Assembly: GCA_902799835.1 (NCBI GenBank)
Contig: CADCCF010000005.1
Span: forward strand, 62,001-126,000
Direction: 5' to 3'
Source: an uncultured Pseudomonadota bacterium
GTDB taxonomy: Bacteria > Pseudomonadota > Alphaproteobacteria > RF32 > CAG-239
DNA: 64,000 nt
A program made the translations under genes and the position numbers. Under the pieces are notes generated by a model. That model saw only the letters and a program-made list of their open reading frames with translations, had not been told where the DNA came from and did no database searches. Shown piece by piece: positions 25,199-34,424 of the stretch. How positions within the stretch are numbered: position 1 is the stretch's first letter; each line of letters starts with the position of its first letter.

Positions 25199-25302
25199 AT
25201 TTCGTTCACTGCGGCAATCAGCTGATCGCTGACCGGTGCGCTGCCGCTCACCTTTGCCTTGTAGTCAAACCCACTTTTTCGTGGGTTCTTATCCCAACTT
25301 AC
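25199..25302 (-). repeat. tRNA-associated hairpin repeat, tRNA-Lys copy
   Basis: Downstream of the tRNA-Lys terminator on the minus strand lies a GC-rich folded stretch. It contains AACCCAC/GTGGGTT and GCGGCA/TGCCGC stems and the shared string CTTTGCCTTGTAGTCAAACC. Related sequence with the same CTT-G-GTNAAACC core and a hairpin closing GGTT occurs at 41835-41975 and 46257-46380. Confidence 0.5.
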
Positions 25303-25304
25303 CC

Positions 25305-25341
25305 AATAAAAAAACCTTCCACGAGGGAAGGTTTTTTTATT
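25305..25341 (-). terminator. Terminator of tRNA-Lys
   Basis: AATAAAAAAACCTTCC and GGAAGGTTTTTTTATT form a 16-bp stem with a 5-base loop right after the tRNA 3' end. Confidence 0.85.
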
Positions 25342-25416
25342 GGTGAGCCCGGCGGGATTCGAACCCACGACCCTTTGATTAAAAGTCAAATGCTCTACCT
25401 ACTGAGCTACGAGCCC
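25341..25416 (-). tRNA. tRNA-Lys (anticodon TTT)
   Basis: This 76-base cloverleaf is on the minus strand. The 5' acceptor arm GGGCTCG pairs with CGGGCTC, the D-arm reads GTAGCTCAGTAGGTAGAGC, the anticodon loop is CTTTTAA with anticodon TTT, and the T-arm is GTGGGTTCGAATCCC. CCA is encoded. Its 3' end faces the accessory region, the usual side for element integration. Confidence 0.96.
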
Positions 25417-25557
25417 GAACTCAAAAACTAACAGCACATATAAAATAGAAAAAAACGCAAGTCAATAAAAAAATAAAAAAATTTACAAATGTAAGAAATT
25501 TGTTAATAATTAGATGATAACATGAGACAAGATTTTAGAAAAAATAGTGAGGTTGAT

Positions 25558-25881
25558 ATGGAAAACACAACTGGTAATGCTGTTGATAACGAAGGAAGCT
25601 ATGAAATTTTGCAAAACGCCAACGGCGAAATCTTAATTGTCATCAAGCAACGTCATGGTGGCCCGGAGAATCCGCGATTCGTTTATGATGGTGGCGATAC
25701 TGCTTTGTTGTATCGCAGTCGCGAAAGCTCGGTCTTTTTGGGAGGAATCAACGAAGAAGCTCGCAATCCCATCAAAGTTGTTGATGAGGTTATTGTAGCT
25801 GAGATTGATGGCGAAGAGGTTGCCAGAGAATATGTGGTTCCGGTGCGTTTAGTGCGCGATCTTAAAGCTGTTTTGAATTAA
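25558..25881 (+). CDS. Small hypothetical protein upstream of nuoL
   Basis: The 107-residue acidic protein of unknown family probably forms beta-strands (EILIVIKQRHGG, ALLYRSRESSVFLGG, VDEVIVAEIDGEEV). I chose the ATG at 25558, which has TGAGG 6 bases upstream; the longer frame from 25522 has no site. It lies where nuoK would be expected but shows no similarity to it and has no membrane segment. It may belong to the chromosome, as its codon use looks like the genes that follow. Confidence 0.65.
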   Translation: MENTTGNAVDNEGSYEILQNANGEILIVIKQRHGGPENPRFVYDGGDTALLYRSRESSVFLGGINEEARNPIKVVDEVIVAEIDGEEVAREYVVPVRLVRDLKAVLN

Positions 25882-25981
25882 CAGAAGTCTTAAATGGTCA
25901 TTTTGAGTGTAAAATAAGGGCTTTAATGATAAGCTCTTATTTTGTATAAAGCATAAAAGCCTGCTTAAGGATGAGAGTTAC

Positions 25982-27592
25982 ATGGTCATACATTTGTTTA
26001 TTGGACTTATATTAATTGCCGTCGCTTCTATGTTTATAACTCAAGGCAAGCGACGAAAGATATGGTCGCTTTTGCTGTTAGTCGCTTTAGGCTTGGTTTC
26101 GTGGTTGTTTATCTACAACATCAGCATGGATAGCAATTCAAGTTTTATGTACCAATGGTTGCCGTATTCCAAGCTTCAGGCTGATTTTAGCATATCTTCT
26201 TCAGCTCGTATGCAGGGGTTGGTAGCAACATTAATTTGGTTACTTGCCGGCGTGATAATTCTCAACATTACTGAAGTTAACGAAAGCTACTCGTTAAATG
26301 TGAGTGTTTTAAATATATTGTCTTTTGTGGCAATGATATTGTTAATCTCAAGCCGCGATATGTTTCAGCTTATGTTTGCTTCAGCTCTATTGGCGATTCT
26401 TTGTTTTTATATTCCCAATGATGCAATTTCCAAACGAAAGTTGTTTATTTATAGTTTCTTGGCCGAAATTTCCTGCTTTACAGCCTTAGCTGTGGTTTAT
26501 GCTGCCCAGGGATCTATTAGTCTATCAGCTCTCAATGATTATGTTTCATCACCAATACATAAAGATTTTGTTGCAGCACTGCTTTTGTTCTCTCTAGGTA
26601 TTAAAAGCGGATTATTTTTGTTAAACAATCACTATAATTCTCTATCCGCTGCTTTAATGAATCGTTTGAGTGGTATTTTTATTATGTCATTACCATTTTC
26701 CGCACTGGTTATATTAGCAAAATTGTCGCCATTGATATCTTCTTCACATTTAACGTCGATAATAGCATACTGGCTAATTATATCAGCAGTCGTCGCGGGA
26801 TTAAAAGTTTTTGCTTATAGTGACTGTTCTCGCAAAATAATTAATTTGTCTCAAGTAGTATATTGCGGTTTGTTTTATGTTGTTTTTAATGATAATGCTA
26901 GTCTCTACACAACTGTTCCGCAAGGTCTCATAATATTATTATTAAGCCAGAGCCTCATTTATTACACCGGTTTGGCTGGTCTTGACAGTAAAAAGAAAAA
27001 TTATGCAAAATATTATGTTGCTTTAAGTGGAATCGGTGCAATTTTATATTTGATAACAATTGTTGACGCTCCATTGATGTTGAAATACAGTTACATGTTT
27101 ATTTGTGGCCTTCTGATCAAACAGCTTTTATTACTAAAAAGTGATGACATATCAAATAATGATAATTCATTATATAATATCATTTATTTCTCAGGTATTA
27201 TTATAGTTTCAATAATTGCTGTTTATCTGAAGTTGAATTATACCCCACATTGGGACTGGAAAATTTTAGCCGCATTGATTTTGGCACTGTTTGTACCGAC
27301 AGCACTTTTAACCAAAATAGGTCAGTTGTCTTTATGGAATAAAGAAATAACCGAAAACATATATAACAACTTGATTGTGCTTCCATTAAAATGGTTCGGG
27401 CGCATATTATGGTTAGCTTTCGATTTTGTTTTTATCGAAAGAGGTATAATAGCTACATCAGCTTCCGGAGAAGAGGTCATGACCGAATATTTGCGTTTAA
27501 TCCAAAGTCCGTCATTTAAATCTTGGTTGTTGTGGTTGCTTATCGGTATAGTCGGGCTGGTTGTTTATGTAGGAGTTCGCGCCTATGAATAG
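25982..27592 (+). CDS. nuoL: NuoL-like antiporter subunit of complex I (divergent)
   Basis: The 536-residue protein has about 14-15 membrane segments and a C-terminal amphipathic stretch plus last membrane helix typical of NuoL. It is shorter than usual (about 610). The TM7 Lys is kept (GIKSGLFLLNN, cf. GKSAQLPL), but the Glu of the WEGVGLCSYLLI motif is absent (SRDMFQLMFASALL) and the later His-containing ALIHAATM motif reads ALMNRLSGIF. It starts the nuoL-M-N-birA-RNase J order known in alphaproteobacteria, overlapping nuoM by 8 bp. No nuoA-K are present upstream. It may pump poorly or serve a modified complex. Confidence 0.78.
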   Translation: MVIHLFIGLILIAVASMFITQGKRRKIWSLLLLVALGLVSWLFIYNISMDSNSSFMYQWLPYSKLQADFSISSSARMQGLVATLIWLLAGVIILNITEVNESYSLNVSVLNILSFVAMILLISSRDMFQLMFASALLAILCFYIPNDAISKRKLFIYSFLAEISCFTALAVVYAAQGSISLSALNDYVSSPIHKDFVAALLLFSLGIKSGLFLLNNHYNSLSAALMNRLSGIFIMSLPFSALVILAKLSPLISSSHLTSIIAYWLIISAVVAGLKVFAYSDCSRKIINLSQVVYCGLFYVVFNDNASLYTTVPQGLIILLLSQSLIYYTGLAGLDSKKKNYAKYYVALSGIGAILYLITIVDAPLMLKYSYMFICGLLIKQLLLLKSDDISNNDNSLYNIIYFSGIIIVSIIAVYLKLNYTPHWDWKILAALILALFVPTALLTKIGQLSLWNKEITENIYNNLIVLPLKWFGRILWLAFDFVFIERGIIATSASGEEVMTEYLRLIQSPSFKSWLLWLLIGIVGLVVYVGVRAYE

Positions 27593-29015
27593 TCCTTTGA
27601 TGATGTTATCGCTGATAGTCATAATTCCCTTCTTGGGAATGTTATTTGTTTTAACAGCGAAAGATGATACGGAAAATAATCGCCACAACAGCTCTGATGT
27701 TGCTGTTTTTTCAATTTTAGCCAACATCATAATGATATGGCAGATTTTTGCTTTTGTTAAAAAAGCCGGCACAAAATTGCACTTAATCGAAACCATAAGC
27801 TGGCTAAAACTTCCGGAAATAAATTTTGTTCTGGCGGTTGATAATATGTCATTGTTGTTGATATTAGCTGTCCACATCATAATTCTGGCCGGAATAGTTT
27901 TTGTCAGGATGGAAGATATCAAACAAAAAGCCATGATGGCACTTTCATTGTTGTTTTTGAGCATGATTACCGGTCTGTTTATCAGTAATGATATTTTTTC
28001 ATTCTTTATTTTCTTTGAGGGAATGTTGTTGCCTTTGTATATGTTGATAGGCATGCATGGAGCTTTGAAGAAACAATCGTTACTTAAAGGATTTTTTGTT
28101 TATAATTTTATCGGATGTATCATATTTTTATTTGGAATTTTATGGTTGTATAAAAGTTATGGCGCTTTCACTCCTGAACAATTCAGTTACTTAAGCTACA
28201 AAAAGAAATATGTGGTTATGATTTGGGCAATGTTTATGTCAGCTTTTATGTTTCGCATACCGATATGGCCGTTTCATTACTTTATAGCCACTATCAATAC
28301 CAAAATACGTAATCCTTTGGTATTTCTTGAGGTTTCTTTATTACCGCTCAGTGGTTTATATGGTTTGTATCGCTTTTGGCCGAACTACATTCCTTTAGAA
28401 ATTTCACAACATTTTGTATGGATAAATGTCATAGGTATCTTAACTATGCTGTTTATCAGTCTTATCGGCTTCAGCAATTCTGATTCTCAATATCGTATAT
28501 TTGCTTATTCAACCATTTATTATATTATGTATTTGCTTGGTATATTCAGTCAAAATAAGGGTATTTATGCTAATCTGAACTACGCTTTATTCGGATTTTT
28601 GCTGGTGCTCGGTGGCTTGGAGGTTGTTAGTTCTTATATACGCCGTCAGGAACAGTTGTTCAGCAGTACATCACAAGGATTTTTATGCCGTGCTCACAGG
28701 TTATCATTGGTTTATTCTTTTTTGGTGTTTTCAGCGGTAGGTTTTCCTGTATCCTCAATGTTTACTAACAATTTTCTTATCTTATCACAGCTTTTGTCGG
28801 TAAATATTCACATGGGATCAGTGTTAGTGCTATCTTGGATGTTGGTTTCGGTATCGCTGATTATAGAAATGTTGCGACTTAAAACCGATGCTAAAGAATG
28901 TTTGTTTGGCAAGTCGGAAGATTTACCCAAAAGCTATTTCATCTTTATGCTATTTATCATTTTCATGCTTCTTATGTCTTTTATTCATCCTTTATGGTTT
29001 GTGATAAATACATAG
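27585..29015 (+). CDS. nuoM: NuoM-like antiporter subunit of complex I (divergent)
   Basis: The 476-residue membrane protein is the best match of the three to its family: FFEGMLLPLYMLIGMHG keeps the essential TM5 Glu, and RIPIWPFHYF matches the K-P-PLH-W motif. By eye the TM7 Lys is replaced by Arg, and the TM8 Lys of LLKTAAYGLLRF is missing (LLPLSGLYGLYRF). In Escherichia coli both residues matter for proton translocation. The ATG overlaps nuoL and has AGGAG before it. It is followed after 22 bp by nuoN. The residue changes suggest altered or lost pumping. Confidence 0.85.
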   Translation: MNSPLMMLSLIVIIPFLGMLFVLTAKDDTENNRHNSSDVAVFSILANIIMIWQIFAFVKKAGTKLHLIETISWLKLPEINFVLAVDNMSLLLILAVHIIILAGIVFVRMEDIKQKAMMALSLLFLSMITGLFISNDIFSFFIFFEGMLLPLYMLIGMHGALKKQSLLKGFFVYNFIGCIIFLFGILWLYKSYGAFTPEQFSYLSYKKKYVVMIWAMFMSAFMFRIPIWPFHYFIATINTKIRNPLVFLEVSLLPLSGLYGLYRFWPNYIPLEISQHFVWINVIGILTMLFISLIGFSNSDSQYRIFAYSTIYYIMYLLGIFSQNKGIYANLNYALFGFLLVLGGLEVVSSYIRRQEQLFSSTSQGFLCRAHRLSLVYSFLVFSAVGFPVSSMFTNNFLILSQLLSVNIHMGSVLVLSWMLVSVSLIIEMLRLKTDAKECLFGKSEDLPKSYFIFMLFIIFMLLMSFIHPLWFVINT

Positions 29016-29037
29016 TTGGAACAAGGAGATTGTAGTT

Positions 29038-30462
29038 ATGTTATCGCAATGGTTTATGATTTTGCCGGAAATATTATTAGTGTCATTTGTATTGATGGCA
29101 GGTTTCATCGAAAATTATTATCAAGCCAAAACTCCGAAAACATTTTTTACAATGTCTCAAATTTTTATAGCTTTGGTTTTAGGAGCAACATTAGTTTTCT
29201 ATAATAAATCAGCTTTTCCTCAATTTTGGCGCAACACTCCGCTTATTACATTATTCAAATCATGTGCCTATATGCTGACTTGGGGATGGATATATTTATC
29301 ATCAAAATGGTTTTTAAATAAGAATCGTCCCTCATGTATTTTTTGCAGTTTGATTTTTATGCAGTTGTTATGGTTGGATATTTTAGCTTCATCTTCATCA
29401 TTATTAACACTAGCCGTAATTATTCCGCTTATTTTTCTGGGCAATACTTTGCTGATTACGCGGCACTGGGATTTTGACAAAGTAAAATCAGTTGCTTTTA
29501 AGTATGGCTTATGTTCGATTTTATTTTCTTTGGCTTTATGGGGTGGTATCGCAATAATTTATTATTGGTCAGGAAGTTTTAGTTATAGTGAAGTATTAAC
29601 ATTTTTAAAATCACAACCGCACAACAATATATGGATATTGTCTTCTATTGGTATATTGATAGCAGTTTTTATGTTTTTACTTGGTTTGGTGCCATTTCAT
29701 ATTTGGTTGGTCAGCGTTGCCTCTTCGGGAGTTTTGCCGATTTGCGGATTTTTTATATTGATACCGCAATTGTTTTATCTTTGCGGATTTACCAATTTGG
29801 TGCGTGATTGTTTAATGCCGTTTTATTGGTTTTTTAGTCCGATTATCATGACTTGTGCCATCTTATCGGTTATAATCGGTGCATTATCAGCCAATGGCGA
29901 AAAAAATTTGCGAGTTTTTTCTGTTTATTTGAGCATTTATTGCTTAGGACTTGGAGTATTGGGATTAAATGATTTCTCGGCTTCAGCGATTATAACATCA
30001 TTTGCTTTTATAATCATCGCAATTTTATCATTTGCCGGCATTTATACTGTGTTTCTTGGTCTTAAGTCACATAGTGAATACTTGAGTGACATTGATGCAA
30101 TCAAAGGTTTTTCTTCTTCTCGCCCATATATGTCGGTGGCTTTGATGATTTTTATGTTTTCTTTTATGGGAATTGCACCGACCTTAGGTTTTTTGGGCTA
30201 TATGTCGATTATGAATAATTTGATTATGCAAAATGACTGGTGGCGCATTGGCATATTGATTTGTGGTGTGTTGATGGTAGCCAAAGCTTGCCTTGATATA
30301 ATCAAAGCAGTTTATTTTGAGCAAAAACAACACAGTTATGATCGTCCGGACAAATCCATCTATATTTGCTTGTTTTTGAATATGTCGGTTATTTTATTAT
30401 CACTGTTTAATCCTAATTGGTTGATGCACAATGCAGTTATGATTTTAGGAGGGCTCAACTGA
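29038..30462 (+). CDS. nuoN: NuoN-like antiporter subunit of complex I (divergent)
   Basis: The 474-residue protein has about 13-14 membrane segments. GLVPFHIWLVSVASSG aligns with the LSLVPFHLWTPDVYQG region of NuoN, but the Lys two residues before it in typical NuoN is a Leu (MFLLGLVPFH) and the next-helix Lys is a Gln (IPQLFYL). The TM5 Glu also appears lost. AAGGAGA precedes the ATG. Its TGA overlaps the birA ATG. Position after NuoM and before birA supports the name despite low conservation. Confidence 0.78.
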   Translation: MLSQWFMILPEILLVSFVLMAGFIENYYQAKTPKTFFTMSQIFIALVLGATLVFYNKSAFPQFWRNTPLITLFKSCAYMLTWGWIYLSSKWFLNKNRPSCIFCSLIFMQLLWLDILASSSSLLTLAVIIPLIFLGNTLLITRHWDFDKVKSVAFKYGLCSILFSLALWGGIAIIYYWSGSFSYSEVLTFLKSQPHNNIWILSSIGILIAVFMFLLGLVPFHIWLVSVASSGVLPICGFFILIPQLFYLCGFTNLVRDCLMPFYWFFSPIIMTCAILSVIIGALSANGEKNLRVFSVYLSIYCLGLGVLGLNDFSASAIITSFAFIIIAILSFAGIYTVFLGLKSHSEYLSDIDAIKGFSSSRPYMSVALMIFMFSFMGIAPTLGFLGYMSIMNNLIMQNDWWRIGILICGVLMVAKACLDIIKAVYFEQKQHSYDRPDKSIYICLFLNMSVILLSLFNPNWLMHNAVMILGGLN

Positions 30463-31172
30463 TGCCGGATCAAAAAATCGGTGTTTGGCATTGGTTTGAT
30501 TTTGCGAGTTTGGACTCCACTAATAACTATGCTTTGTCTCAAGCGTCAAAACTCTTAAGATCGCAAAAAAATATCTATACTGCCAAAACGCAAACATCAG
30601 GACGGGGAAGGAGAGGGCGTTCTTGGGATTCTCCTTTGGGCAATCTTTATTTCAGCCAGTTATTCTTTTCTTCTAAATCACCGACAGAAATGGTTTATAT
30701 CACCGCTTTTAGCATAGTTCAAACCATCAAAAAAATCACTGCTAAGCACTCTCCGCAAATCAAATGGCCTAACGATATTTTGATTAACGACCGCAAAATT
30801 GGCGGAATTTTGATTGAAAAGAGTCAAGAGGGAGCCTATATCGTCGGTGTCGGCATTAACTTGGTTTCATCGCCAAATTTGAATGCTATTTATCCGGCGG
30901 CATCATTGCATGATTTTGAAGTTAATGTAAGCCGGGACGATTTTCTTAAATTGTATTTAGAGGCATTTGAAGATAATCTTTTGCAAAATTTTGATGTAAT
31001 TAAAAATAATTTTCTCGCTAATGCTTATAAATTGAATCAAGATATTACTATCGGACTTGGCGATAAAGAAATTAGTGGCCAATTTATAGGTATTGACGAA
31101 AAAGGTTTTTTGTTGTTAAAACAAAAGGAAAACATATCAGTAATTAATACCGGAGAAATTTTGTTTTCTTGA
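30462..31172 (+). CDS. birA: Biotin-protein ligase
   Basis: The 236-residue enzyme activates biotin with ATP and attaches it to the biotin carrier of carboxylases. It has the biotinyl-AMP loop GRGRRGRSWDSP followed by GNLYFSQ, and the substrate region KWPNDILINDRKIGGILIE. There is no N-terminal DNA-binding domain, so it is a class I ligase that does not act as a repressor. The ATG at 30462 overlaps the nuoN stop and has AGGAGG 10 bases upstream; the longer TTG frame is unlikely. It lies between nuoN and RNase J, as in other alphaproteobacteria, though no pantothenate kinase gene sits between them. Confidence 0.95.
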   Translation: MPDQKIGVWHWFDFASLDSTNNYALSQASKLLRSQKNIYTAKTQTSGRGRRGRSWDSPLGNLYFSQLFFSSKSPTEMVYITAFSIVQTIKKITAKHSPQIKWPNDILINDRKIGGILIEKSQEGAYIVGVGINLVSSPNLNAIYPAASLHDFEVNVSRDDFLKLYLEAFEDNLLQNFDVIKNNFLANAYKLNQDITIGLGDKEISGQFIGIDEKGFLLLKQKENISVINTGEILFS

Positions 31173-31186
31173 AAATGGGATAAAAA

Positions 31187-32854
31187 ATGATAGAAGGGTT
31201 TACGCAGAAAGGACTTTATTTTATTGCTTTGGGCGGTGCTGAAGAAGTTGGCTATAACATGTTCGCCTACATTGTTGACGGCAAAATAATTGTAGTTGAT
31301 GCCGGATATGGTTTTTTGAAAGATGACTTTCCCGGTATGGAAATGGGGTTAGCCGATATCTCATTTTTGGAGGCTTATCGCGATGATATTGAAGCAATGT
31401 TTATCACCCATGGTCACGAAGATCATTATGGTGCTATCGGTCATATATGGGACAGGCTCGATTGCCCGCTCTATGCTGCTGATTTTACGCTCGGACATAT
31501 TAAAAATCGGCTCAAGGAATATCATGTAAATGACTTTTCCAGCCTGCATTCTATCAATGATAATCCGCAAGTAAAACTTAATAATTTCATGGTTGAGTTT
31601 GTGCCTTTGGTTCACTCATGTCCGCAAAGTTGCGGTCTGTTAATTCATACGGAATACGGCACGGTTTTACATGCTACTGATTGGCGCTTTGATGATGATA
31701 AGACAACGATAAGCCATACCGATTATGCCAAGTTGAAAAATGCAGCTGATGAAGGAATAGATATATACGTTGGTGATTCCACCAATATGTCATCTGATTA
31801 TAAAGAGCCTAGTGAATATGAGATTCGCCAAAGCTTACTTGAGTTGGTTCCGTCATTATCTAATACAGTAGTAGCAACTTGTTTTGCTTCAAATATTGTA
31901 CGTCTGGAAAGTCTTATATTGGCAGCCTCTGCGGCCGGACGCACCCCGATTATATCCGGACATTCTCTCAATCAAAATTATCAAATTGCCAAAGATTGCG
32001 GCTACTTACAGGATTGTCCGTTGGCTTTTGATATTGCCAAAGCTGAAGATATCCCATCGGATAAGGCGCTTTATATTTGTGCCGGTTCGCAAGGAGATTA
32101 TCGTTCGGCATTGAGCCGTATTGCCAACGGTGAAAGTAAAGATATAGTTTTGAGCAAGGGTGACAACATTATTTTTTCTTCAAAGATTATTCCCGGTAAT
32201 GAGGAAAAAATTGAGCGTATGCAAGAAAAATTGCGTGATATGGGAGTAAATGTAATTTCGTCAGAAGATTATCAGGTTCATGCTTCCGGTCATGCCACTC
32301 CAAGTCAAATTATAGAAATGTACCAAATGCTCAAACCCAAAGTGGTTATTCCGGTTCATGGCGATAAACGCAACATTCGCAAACAGCGCAAATTGGCAAA
32401 AGAAAACGGGGTTGGCGAGGTTTTAGTGGTACGTAACGGAGATGTTGTTTTGTACCGTAATGGAAACGCTGAAATAGTTTCGGAAATATTTACACGCAAA
32501 CTTGGGGTTGATCGTAATAAATTGGTTCCTTTGGACTCACAGTTAATCAAAAATCGTCGCCGGATTGCCTATAATTGTTCAGTATTTATCAGCGTGGTAT
32601 TTGACCAGCAGTGGCATCTTAAAGATTTGCAAATAAGTTCGATTGATATTTTGGAAGAAGTTGATTTTATAACGTTGCGTGATGAGATAATTGAAGAAAT
32701 TAAAAAAGATATTGCCAAAGAATTAGTCAAACTCAATTTCAAAGAAAATGCCATAAAAGAGTATCTGGCAGCTCGTATCAGAAGGCGCATATTTAAGCAA
32801 ACCGATATTAAACCTGTGGTATTTATGCACTTTTATCACGAAAGTAATGCCTAA
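31187..32854 (+). CDS. rnj: Ribonuclease J
   Basis: The 555-residue beta-CASP metallo-beta-lactamase carries ITHGHEDHYGAIGHI near residue 75 for zinc binding, VHSCPQSCG, HATDWRFDDD and, near the end of the catalytic core, HASGHATPSQI and PVHGDKRN. RNase J cuts RNA internally and also removes nucleotides from the 5' end, in mRNA turnover and rRNA maturation. The C-terminal 100 residues form the usual small domain. It follows birA by 14 bp in the same operon and converges with the PhoR-like kinase gene with a 22-bp gap. Confidence 0.95.
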   Translation: MIEGFTQKGLYFIALGGAEEVGYNMFAYIVDGKIIVVDAGYGFLKDDFPGMEMGLADISFLEAYRDDIEAMFITHGHEDHYGAIGHIWDRLDCPLYAADFTLGHIKNRLKEYHVNDFSSLHSINDNPQVKLNNFMVEFVPLVHSCPQSCGLLIHTEYGTVLHATDWRFDDDKTTISHTDYAKLKNAADEGIDIYVGDSTNMSSDYKEPSEYEIRQSLLELVPSLSNTVVATCFASNIVRLESLILAASAAGRTPIISGHSLNQNYQIAKDCGYLQDCPLAFDIAKAEDIPSDKALYICAGSQGDYRSALSRIANGESKDIVLSKGDNIIFSSKIIPGNEEKIERMQEKLRDMGVNVISSEDYQVHASGHATPSQIIEMYQMLKPKVVIPVHGDKRNIRKQRKLAKENGVGEVLVVRNGDVVLYRNGNAEIVSEIFTRKLGVDRNKLVPLDSQLIKNRRRIAYNCSVFISVVFDQQWHLKDLQISSIDILEEVDFITLRDEIIEEIKKDIAKELVKLNFKENAIKEYLAARIRRRIFKQTDIKPVVFMHFYHESNA

Positions 32855-32876
32855 ACTTTTTTGCCTCAAAACGAAA

Positions 32877-34322
32877 TTATTTTTTTGGTAACTCTTTACT
32901 TTTCTCGAATACGGGTAAATATATTGTAAAAGTTGTACCATTATATCCGGTAGAATTGACGGTGATGTTTCCTTTGTGGCGAATTATGATATGCTTGATT
33001 ATCGCCAACCCTAAACCGGTTCCTTTAATCTTGCGGTCTTTATGCTCTTGCATGCGATAAAATCTCTCGGTTAGTCTGGCAAGCTGTTCTTGCGGAATTT
33101 TGGGGCCTTTGTTGTTGATGGATATTGCAACAGCCTTACCTTCAGCGGTTTTTATGGTTTTAGAAGGGGGTATCTTTTCGGTATTGTTTAAGCGAATAGT
33201 TATTTGCGTCTGTTCTTCGCCATATTTCACGGCATTATCCAACAAATTTTGGATGACTTGCCGTATTTGTTGTTCATCGCCTTTTATGGTAGCAAGTTCT
33301 TTTTCAGCAATAACCTTAATTTCCATATTGCGAGATTTTGCTTTTATATCAAAACTTTTCTTTATGTCATTAACCAATTTCTTTATATTTATTTTATCAA
33401 TCGGATCTTCGTCTTGGCTAAGTTCAATTTTTGACAACGATAACAATTTTTCGATTAAATTTGCCATGTATTCGGTCTGTTCGGCAATAATCTCCAAAAA
33501 TTGTTCACGAGCCTGTTCATCGTCTTTTGCCGAAGTGCGCAAAGTTTCAACAAACCCGGAAATAACCGATAGCGGTGTTTTCAATTCATGACTGGCATTA
33601 GCCACAAAATCTGATTGCATTTTTTCTATTTTTAATGACTTGGTCAAATCATAAATAGCAATCATTGCCTGAGTTTGGTTTAATTTTTGCCATGGTAATA
33701 ATTTAATGTGTGCATACAATTTGGCCGAAATGGGTTTATCTGCATAGAATACAAGATTTTCTGCCGGCGATTCTTTTTTCAGTACTTTGGTCACTGCATT
33801 AATAAAATTATGCGAATCAAAAATGCTATCAATATTTTTATGCATTATTTTTTCACCCAAAAATTGCCGTGCCGAAAGATTTGCCCCTATGACATCGCCA
33901 ATATTATTGATAACAATCAACGGATCGGGCAAACTGTCGAGTACTGCAGCATCGGACAGGTTTTTAGTCTTCATAACATAATTTTTTTCTGACCAAAATT
34001 TATGCATATTATTGATAGCATTAATCAAATCTTTAGTTTCCTGTTCTGACATATCCATAATGTCGGATTCAACATTTTCTCCAGACGACAGCTTTGCAAC
34101 ATAGCGACGAATTTTTTGCAGTTCTACACTCAAAGGAAACAATAGAATTGTATTAAACAAAGCAACACCGGCCAAGGATGCAACAGCAATTAATGGGTCA
34201 ACCTGGTGGTAAAAAGCTAAAATCATAAATACCACAACACTGGGAAAGCACAACAACAAAACCTTTATAACAAAAGAATTGTCGCGTTCAAAATCAAGAT
34301 TGCTACGAAATTTATCAAACAT
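32877..34322 (-). CDS. PhoR-like sensor histidine kinase
   Basis: This 481-residue kinase has two N-terminal membrane segments (about residues 20-38 and 45-65) with almost no periplasmic loop. A PAS-like domain follows (about 115-225), then the phospho-acceptor His in NASHELKTPLS near residue 245, and an ATPase domain with NLLDNAVKYG and GTGLGLAI. This layout is that of PhoR, the phosphate-limitation sensor. No phoB or pst-phoU genes are in the window, so the name is by similarity only and I leave the symbol empty. It is divergent from mutS across about 100 bp that must hold both promoters. Confidence 0.88.
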   Translation of the reverse strand: MFDKFRSNLDFERDNSFVIKVLLLCFPSVVVFMILAFYHQVDPLIAVASLAGVALFNTILLFPLSVELQKIRRYVAKLSSGENVESDIMDMSEQETKDLINAINNMHKFWSEKNYVMKTKNLSDAAVLDSLPDPLIVINNIGDVIGANLSARQFLGEKIMHKNIDSIFDSHNFINAVTKVLKKESPAENLVFYADKPISAKLYAHIKLLPWQKLNQTQAMIAIYDLTKSLKIEKMQSDFVANASHELKTPLSVISGFVETLRTSAKDDEQAREQFLEIIAEQTEYMANLIEKLLSLSKIELSQDEDPIDKINIKKLVNDIKKSFDIKAKSRNMEIKVIAEKELATIKGDEQQIRQVIQNLLDNAVKYGEEQTQITIRLNNTEKIPPSKTIKTAEGKAVAISINNKGPKIPQEQLARLTERFYRMQEHKDRKIKGTGLGLAIIKHIIIRHKGNITVNSTGYNGTTFTIYLPVFEKSKELPKK

Positions 34323-34424
34323 AAAATTATTCCACCGAAATAAAAAATATGCTGGCTAACCTATTTATTATGTAATATACTCTCCTAAAAGTTTAAAAAT
34401 GCTGAATAATATAAGAGATATAAT

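Larger units (their letters stand above)
24921..25340. other. Junction region between accessory DNA and tRNA-Lys
   Basis: This 420-bp region without a gene holds the second 39-bp repeat (25103-25141), the tRNA-associated hairpin sequence (about 25200-25300) and the tRNA terminator. It looks like the right edge of the accessory region. Confidence 0.55.

Noticed and set aside
25195..25389. 64-codon minus-strand frame over the tRNA-Lys
   Set aside because: It is a translation of the tRNA, its terminator and the hairpin repeat (RVVGSNPAGLT is a well-known tRNA artefact).
33100..33591. 163-codon frame opposite the histidine kinase
   Set aside because: It is the shadow of the PhoR-like gene, whose conserved H, N and G boxes fix the real strand.
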